From Methanomassiliicoccales archaeon (GTDB taxonomy: Archaea > Thermoplasmatota > Thermoplasmata > Methanomassiliicoccales > UBA472), in the NCBI GenBank assembly GCA_016926075.1, contig JAFGPG010000016.1, positions 1-37,238 of the forward strand: 37,238 nt of DNA, in the 5' to 3' direction. The notes under the pieces are model-generated. The model made no database searches, had not been told where the DNA came from, and worked only from the letters and a program-made list of their open reading frames with translations. The translations under genes were made by a program, and so were the position numbers. Shown here in pieces: positions 33,505-37,238 of this stretch. Each line of letters starts with the position of its first letter. Position 1 is the first letter of the stretch.

Positions 33505-33514
33505 ATGTCAGACA
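33442..33514 (+). promoter_or_regulatory. Recombinase promoter with two TGTC-N-GACA palindromes
   Basis: TGTCGGACA (33442-33450) lies just upstream of the TATA-like TTATTTATATG (33460-33470). TGTCAGACA (33506-33514) covers the first codons of the recombinase gene. Both are 4+1+4 perfect palindromes, 64 bp apart, about six helical turns. They look like operators for autoregulation or recombinase binding sites. Confidence 0.45.
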
Positions 33515-34362
33515 AGGAAGGAATGAGAGCGGCAATTTACGCGAGGGTCTCAACGGAGGACCAGGCCAGGGAGGGTTTCAGCATAGGGGCCCAGCTCAAA
33601 AGGTTGCGCTCCTATTGCCTGGCCAGAGGATGGACGGTGACCGGTGAGTACGTGGACGAAGGGTTCAGCGGAAGGAGCGCTGAACGTCCGGAGTACAAAC
33701 GCATGATGCACGAGAAGGACCTATGGGACGTCCTGGTGGTCCTGAAGATGGACCGGATACATAGGAACGGTCACAACTTCACCCTCATGATGGACTTCCT
33801 CCGCTCCTGGAACAAGGAGTTCAACTCCATGCAGGAGAACTTCGATACAACGACGGCCATCGGCCGTTTCGTCATGGACACCATTCAGCGCATAGCCCAG
33901 CTGGAGAGCGAGCAGATCGGGGAAAGGGTCAAGATGGGCATGACCCAGAAGGCGATTGAAGGTAAGGGCAACCTCGGTCATCCAGCCCCCTACGGTTATC
34001 GATACCAGGAGGGTGAGCTGCTGTTGGACGAGGGGGAGTCTTTGGTCGTGGAACGCATCTTTCGCATGGCATCTAGCCTGTCCTCTCTTTCCCAGATATG
34101 CGAGCAATTGAACACCTCCAACATTCTGGCCAAGAACGGGGGACTGTGGCAGAGGGCCACAGTACATGGGATGCTCATGAACCGCATCTATATCGGGAAA
34201 TATGCATGGAACGGGATCGAGCGTGATGCTCCAGACCTCAGGATAGTGAGCGACGCGCTCTTCGAGGATGTCCAGGAGGTCATGACACTGCGTATCAGGT
34301 CCAGACGCAAGCCCAAGCGCATCTCACCCAAGAGCCTCTTCAAGAGGGAGGCCCATGCCTAG
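33505..34362 (+). CDS. Short serine recombinase (resolvase + recombinase domains), copy 1
   Basis: 285 aa. The catalytic resolvase domain (about 7-150) has IYARVSTEDQ with nucleophile Ser16 and KMDRIHRN. A Recombinase (PF07508-like) domain follows (about 165-260, with GHPAPYGYRY). The C-terminal zinc ribbon and coiled coil of typical large serine integrases (450-550 aa) are missing. The end overlaps the second recombinase by 8 nt. The stop is TAG. GC content is native-like, unlike its AT-rich flanks. It could act as integrase, invertase or transposase. Confidence 0.9.
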   Translation: MSDKEGMRAAIYARVSTEDQAREGFSIGAQLKRLRSYCLARGWTVTGEYVDEGFSGRSAERPEYKRMMHEKDLWDVLVVLKMDRIHRNGHNFTLMMDFLRSWNKEFNSMQENFDTTTAIGRFVMDTIQRIAQLESEQIGERVKMGMTQKAIEGKGNLGHPAPYGYRYQEGELLLDEGESLVVERIFRMASSLSSLSQICEQLNTSNILAKNGGLWQRATVHGMLMNRIYIGKYAWNGIERDAPDLRIVSDALFEDVQEVMTLRIRSRRKPKRISPKSLFKREAHA

Positions 34363-35221
34363 GGTGGCCATCTATACCAGGGTCTCCACCGAGGAACAGG
34401 CCAAGGAGGGATACTCCCTTGCCGCCCAGAAGGAAAGACTGGAGGCCTATTGCGAGGCCCAGGGCTGGGAGGTCGTCGCCCATTACGTGGACGAGGGTCA
34501 TTCCGGCCGCAATACGAGAAGGCCGGCGTACCAGCGTATGATGGAGGAGCGTCAGAACTGGGATATGGTCCTGGTCATGAAGATGGACCGCATACACCGC
34601 AACTCCAAGAACTTCATGATCATGATGGAGAACCTAGAGAAGTGGGGGAAGAAGTTCAGCAGCATGAGCGAATCCCTGGACACCTCCAACGCCGTGGGTC
34701 GTTTCGTGGTCGACATCATCCAGCGCATCGCCCAGCTGGAGAGCGAGCAGATCGGCGAACGCACATATATGGGCATGAGACAGAAGGCGGAATCCGGGAA
34801 TGGACTTTTAGGTTTCAGGGTCCCCTACGGATATCGTCTCAAGGACGGAACGCTGATGAAGGACGAGGAAGAGGCCCAAGTGGTCCGTTACATCTTTGAA
34901 ATGTACAGGTCCGGCCATACGATGGACATGATCGCCTGGAACTTGAACCGCGAGGACGTGACCACCAGGGCCAACGGACACTGGACGGTATGGTCCATCA
35001 GTCGGATCTTACATAACCCGATCTACGCGGGACACCTTAGATGGGACGGCCTGATGGTTCCGTCGAACCACGAACCCATCATCCCTGTGCAAGCGTTCAA
35101 CGAGGTACAGAGGCTCATCTCCCTCCGGGTAAGGAATCCCCAGCACCGGGCTCCGATCACATTACCCGAAAAGGGGGTGGTGGTGACCACAGAGTTACCA
35201 AGCATCCCGATCGATCAGTGA
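34355..35221 (+). CDS. Short serine recombinase (resolvase + recombinase domains), copy 2
   Basis: 288 aa, closely similar to copy 1 over the catalytic domain: nearly identical IQRIAQLESEQIGER and KMDRIHRN. Nucleophile Ser11 is in IYTRVSTEEQ. The recombinase domain includes RVPYGYRLKDG and HNPIYAGHLRW. It too lacks zinc ribbon and coiled coil. Its start is inside the end of copy 1, so the pair is translationally coupled and may form a hetero-oligomer. Such paired genes suggest recombination between unlike sites. Confidence 0.9.
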   Translation: MPRVAIYTRVSTEEQAKEGYSLAAQKERLEAYCEAQGWEVVAHYVDEGHSGRNTRRPAYQRMMEERQNWDMVLVMKMDRIHRNSKNFMIMMENLEKWGKKFSSMSESLDTSNAVGRFVVDIIQRIAQLESEQIGERTYMGMRQKAESGNGLLGFRVPYGYRLKDGTLMKDEEEAQVVRYIFEMYRSGHTMDMIAWNLNREDVTTRANGHWTVWSISRILHNPIYAGHLRWDGLMVPSNHEPIIPVQAFNEVQRLISLRVRNPQHRAPITLPEKGVVVTTELPSIPIDQ

Positions 35222-35452
35222 CCTTCTATACCAAGTACGCCTTTTTACATCTGGCCAGTATCTAACAAGATCGATTCATAGGATATTCAACTAAAAATTG
35301 ATAACTTATAGTCATTCTAATAAGTCAGGCAATATAAAAGTGAATATGGCTATTAATACTTTGTGAATTATTATCGAATCTAAATCGACAAATAACGAAT
35401 ATCAATTTTACACTGTTAATAAAGTGTTATTCAAGATAGCCAACCAACAAAG
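35222..35452. other. AT-rich gap with split inverted repeat
   Basis: No gene seen. A 10-bp repeat AATACTTTGT (35355-35364) recurs inverted as ACAAAGTATT (35447-35456), the right copy overlapping the transporter TATA box. TGGCTAT (35347-35353) also has an inverted partner ATAGCCA (35436-35442). The arms alternate (A, B, A', B'), which is not a simple hairpin. Confidence 0.45.
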
Positions 35453-35463
35453 TATTTATTATA
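35453..35463 (+). promoter_or_regulatory. TATA box of the leader-transporter transcript
   Basis: TATTTATTATA follows an A-rich BRE-like AACAAAG. A start 22-27 nt further on would place the 5' end near 35485, right before the GGATTGT hairpin, giving a leader of about 160 nt. Confidence 0.5.
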
Positions 35464-35485
35464 CTCACATGAGAATGATAATTTA

Positions 35486-35503
35486 GGATTGTAATAACAA
35501 TCC
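35486..35503 (+). ncRNA. Leader hairpin I (7 bp)
   Basis: GGATTGT (35486-35492) pairs perfectly with ACAATCC (35497-35503) around an AATA loop. It lies at the predicted 5' end of the transporter mRNA. It could protect the 5' end, or as DNA serve as an operator. Confidence 0.5.
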
Positions 35504-35527
35504 ATGAGACAGCACAGAAGGGAGAAG

Positions 35528-35640
35528 GGACAAAAATGGGAGAGATTAGGCAGAGCATTAGCCATGTCCGCAATTTTCTGCGGTCGCCACGGCTAATGAT
35601 CAATCTCATCCTTTCTTTTTGTCCGTAAAAAAGGAGTGAT
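35528..35640 (+). ncRNA. Structured leader, candidate riboswitch of the transporter gene
   Basis: Four nested helices form a rod. P1: 35528-35536 with 35616-35624 (9 bp). P2: 35538-35547 with 35602-35611 (nine pairs incl. one G-U, one A-A mismatch). P3: 35556-35563 with 35591-35598 (8 bp). P4: 35568-35572 with 35579-35583 (5 bp, loop 6 nt). Asymmetric internal loops lie between P2/P3 and P3/P4. The competing hairpin TCCTTT (35609-35614) with AAAGGA (35630-35635) covers the ribosome binding site and breaks P2's base. No known riboswitch class was recognised. Confidence 0.6.
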
Positions 35641-35644
35641 AAAA

Positions 35645-36199
35645 ATGGCAGAAGAAAGCAATGTCCACATCAAGCTAGCAGGAGCTGAGGTACTGGGATT
35701 ATTCCTCGTTAGCTTGATAACCATCGTGGTCGGGATGTATGGTTTGGAAGCGACCGATGATCTAAGCGTGATCTTGGCCGTGGCATGGTACGTGGGTGTA
35801 GGGTTGTTCCTAACAACCATCATCGCGTTCCTGAACGAGAATGTACTGGTAGCGGCGGCCTTAGGCCTGTTCGCCATATTCTTGATGGGATTCTGCGACA
35901 TGGCCTGTGCAGGAGATGCTACAAGCTCTGAGGTCTACTGCATCTTCGTTGGGCTAGGCGTGCTCTTGGTAGGAGTGGTGTCCTTCGCCCAGCCGGTCAA
36001 GCTGTTGCCGATATTCCTCATCGTCGCTGCCCTGGCCTTCATATTCCTGGGGCTTTGGTTCGATATGGGAGAGGATGTCAGGATCATCGTGGGCATACTG
36101 TGGACCATCGTAAGCCTGATGGCGCTGTACATGGCAACCGCGATAGCCTTCCTGATGGTGAAGGGCAAAGAGGTCCTGCCTCTCATGATCAAGTCCTGA
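35645..36199 (+). CDS. Six-TM membrane protein, possibly GPR1/FUN34/SatP-like transporter
   Basis: 184 aa with six predicted TM helices. Segments such as LGLFLVSLITIVVGMYGL, AWYVGVGLFLTTIIAFLNEN and the last pair resemble the layout of the acetate/succinate transporter family SatP (YaaH). The NPAPLG-type motif is not conserved, so the assignment is tentative; AmiS/UreI-like urea channels are an alternative. AAGGAGTGAT (35631-35640) lies five nt before ATG 35645 and follows the structured leader, so expression is probably controlled at translation initiation. Confidence 0.55.
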   Translation: MAEESNVHIKLAGAEVLGLFLVSLITIVVGMYGLEATDDLSVILAVAWYVGVGLFLTTIIAFLNENVLVAAALGLFAIFLMGFCDMACAGDATSSEVYCIFVGLGVLLVGVVSFAQPVKLLPIFLIVAALAFIFLGLWFDMGEDVRIIVGILWTIVSLMALYMATAIAFLMVKGKEVLPLMIKS

Positions 36200-36334
36200 T
36201 CGGGATGAGCGGCTGCGATCGCAAACCTTTTCCCTATTTTCTATTTCTAGTAAATATGTTCAAGGAACATCGTTGAAACGGTTACTTCTTCGGTCGACCT
36301 TCCGTCCTCTTTTTTCACGCCCATCGTTTTTTAA
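36200..36334. other. Gap after the transporter gene
   Basis: AT-rich. It holds a palindrome ATGTTC-AAG-GAACAT (36256-36270) and T runs near 36308-36315 and 36326-36332 that may end transcription of the transporter gene. No gene seen. Confidence 0.4.
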
Positions 36335-36445
36335 AAAGGAGCAATTTTCATACGAAGGTGGGGGGTGGAAAGCGTGTTCCGTCTCCATTTCAAGTTGATG
36401 TTAGGGAGTCCGTCGCTTACAAATTTGAACGGAATTGTACAATAA
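36335..36445 (+). pseudogene. Possible transposase C-terminal relic
   Basis: A 36-residue open frame bounded by TAA codons (36332-36334 and 36443-36445) reads RRWGVESVFRLHF then a GSPSL segment. The RRWGxES-FR pattern is that around the catalytic Glu of many IS4-like DDE transposases (Y-x2-RWxxE). No start, upstream domain or inverted repeats are visible. Chance similarity of a short segment cannot be excluded. Confidence 0.3.
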
Positions 36446-36586
36446 ACTATCGTTCTAAATAAAAATATATTTACTTATGAAACCTATAATAACATTAGAA
36501 AATACAATCGCAATATAAACCATCAAACTAGTGAAATAGATATAATACATATAATTATCATAAACAATAGTTCTATGGTGAAGATC
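36446..36586. promoter_or_regulatory. AT-rich promoter region of the antitoxin-like gene
   Basis: Very AT-rich, with several TATA-like motifs; GATATAATACATATAA (36538-36553) is the best, 35-45 nt upstream of the ATG at 36587. A GGTGA (36577-36581) serves as ribosome binding site. No other gene seen. Confidence 0.45.
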
Positions 36587-36751
36587 ATGAGCGAAGGAAA
36601 GACCACGATACAAATCACCGAAGCGACGAGGGACCGCCTATACAAATTGAAATTCCGCCGCACCTACGATCAATTCCTCAACGAATTATGCGACATGTTC
36701 GAGGAGAGCGATCAAGTAGACACCACATCAGTTCAGAAAATCGAATTATAG
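36587..36751 (+). CDS. Small VapB/DUF7557-like antitoxin
   Basis: 54 aa. The pattern TTIQITEATRDRLYKLKF then RRTYDQFLNELCDMFE matches small archaeal RHH-type antitoxins that bind DNA and neutralise a toxin encoded next to them. No toxin gene (PIN domain or RelE) is visible downstream. GGTGA lies five nt before ATG 36587; ATG 36575 would add four residues. The stop is TAG. It may be an orphan antitoxin or a stand-alone repressor. Confidence 0.65.
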   Translation: MSEGKTTIQITEATRDRLYKLKFRRTYDQFLNELCDMFEESDQVDTTSVQKIEL

Positions 36752-36891
36752 ATTAGTACTTGTAAATTATAATCAGTAAAGCAACGTACATAATTAAATT
36801 AGTGTATATTATTATGATGCACTTCACGTTTGAAATCGATAGTCGCGCATTTGACTGCGCGGCCGGCTCAAGGATGGTCACAACGGTCAGT
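36752..36891. other. Gap between the antitoxin-like and XRE genes
   Basis: 140 bp, AT-rich at the left, GC-rich at the right (GCGC-ATTTGACT-GCGC inverted repeat near 36846-36861). No gene seen. The two genes converge here. Confidence 0.3.
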
Positions 36892-37122
36892 TCATAATTT
36901 TTTCTCATTCACCCTTTCGGCGGCATCCTCGTCATCAAAAAGGAACAGCTCATCTATGGTGATCTCCAAAACCTTGGCCACCTTGTGCGCCAATCGCAAG
37001 GAAGGATTGTACTTCCCCTTCTCCATGAACACGATGGTCTCCCTTCTCACTCCCACGCGATCGGCGAGCAGTTCCTGGGTCATGTCCTTGCGCGCCCGGA
37101 ACTCTTTGATCCGTGTATGCAT
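36892..37122 (-). CDS. XRE-family (Cro/CI-type) helix-turn-helix regulator
   Basis: 76 aa. The HTH is clear: [25 protein letters not shown] (residues about 14-38) then [22 protein letters not shown]. Short XRE proteins of this kind often pair with a multi-TM protein (YozG type), and the end of a membrane protein lies three nt upstream in the same direction. It likely regulates its own operon. Confidence 0.9.
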   Translation of the reverse strand: MHTRIKEFRARKDMTQELLADRVGVRRETIVFMEKGKYNPSLRLAHKVAKVLEITIDELFLFDDEDAAERVNEKKL

Positions 37123-37125
37123 CGC

Positions 37126-37238
37126 CTATCGCTCCCCAATTCCGCTCCTATGCAAATACAAGTTGCTAACGAAGACCGATATCATCATGACCATAAGGGT
37201 CAGGCCCAATATTCGATAACCACCGATCTCGATACCGA
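37126..37238 (-). CDS. C-terminal part of a membrane protein (cut by window edge)
   Basis: The reading frame enters from the right edge and ends at TAG (37126-37128). The 36 visible residues contain a hydrophobic helix (ILGLTLMVMMISVFVSNLYL) then a short polar tail. It is three nt upstream of the XRE gene, fitting an operon of a membrane protein with its regulator, as in DUF2178-type pairs. The family is not identifiable from the fragment. Confidence 0.6.
   Translation of the reverse strand, partial: GIEIGGYRILGLTLMVMMISVFVSNLYLHRSGIGER

Noticed and set aside
34450-34899. Read-through of the first recombinase UAG into an overlapping frame
   Set aside because: The frame after UAG is a shadow of the second recombinase; its residues are not protein-like, so pyrrolysine read-through is not supported.
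35347-35442. Second inverted repeat TGGCTAT/ATAGCCA as a hairpin
   Set aside because: Its arms alternate with those of the AATACTTTGT repeat, so both cannot form a simple nested stem; only 7 bp in AT-rich DNA.
1-37238. CRISPR array, rRNA genes, complete insertion sequence
   Set aside because: No regularly spaced repeats, rRNA-like sequence or transposase with terminal repeats were seen on reading.

Overview
The window reads as a gene-dense, GC-rich archaeal chromosome segment. The archaeal signs are archaeal-type AspRS and DnaG, a class II chaperonin (thermosome), bifunctional FBP aldolase/phosphatase, compact archaeal TIM, an NreA-type repair protein, an intron-bearing tRNA-Ser and TATA-box promoters with short or no leaders. 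The gene set (DUF2124, NifX/MinD-ferredoxin cluster, DUF134, LarB/LarE, high GC) fits a Thermoplasmatota lineage, perhaps close to Methanomassiliicoccales. That placement is inference. No methanogenesis or pyrrolysine genes lie in the window, and UAG ends at least eight genes here, so UAG looks like an ordinary stop.

Layout. 1-6.3 kb: RusA-like resolvase, AspRS, ferredoxin, fbp-tpi operon, and a surface protein with lamin-tail, two phospholipase D and PKD-like domains. 6.3-10.9 kb: RimI-like acetyltransferase, then dnaG with a Lon-like AAA ATPase that lacks a protease domain, then an MscS channel. 10.9-15.6 kb: ubiquitin-like sulfur carrier, tRNA-Ser(CGA) with a 22-nt intron, hemerythrin, TldD/TldE pair, LarE. 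15.6-18.7 kb: DUF134 regulator, DUF5320 protein and NifX-like protein (+) converging on a second NifX-like protein plus two MinD-ferredoxin ATPases (-). 18.7-25.4 kb: LarB, double-GNAT protein, PspC protein, DUF389 membrane protein, CMD and PCC proteins, radical SAM protein with NreA. 25.4-33.1 kb: thermosome, acidic membrane-anchored protein, flavodoxin, aldehyde dehydrogenase, ABC exporter, DUF2124 protein.

From about 33.1 kb the character changes. Long AT-rich gaps appear, holding two overlapping short serine recombinases with palindromic operator-like sites, a six-TM transporter-like gene behind a long structured leader, a possible transposase relic, an orphan VapB-like antitoxin and an XRE regulator with a membrane-protein partner. 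This looks like an accessory or integrated region; its right end is outside the window.

The strongest candidate for something undescribed is the 35486-35640 leader. A 97-nt rod of four stacked helices (9, 9, 8 and 5 bp) lies just before the transporter's ribosome binding site, and an alternative 6-bp hairpin would sequester that site while breaking the rod. This is the architecture of a translational riboswitch, which is rare in archaea.
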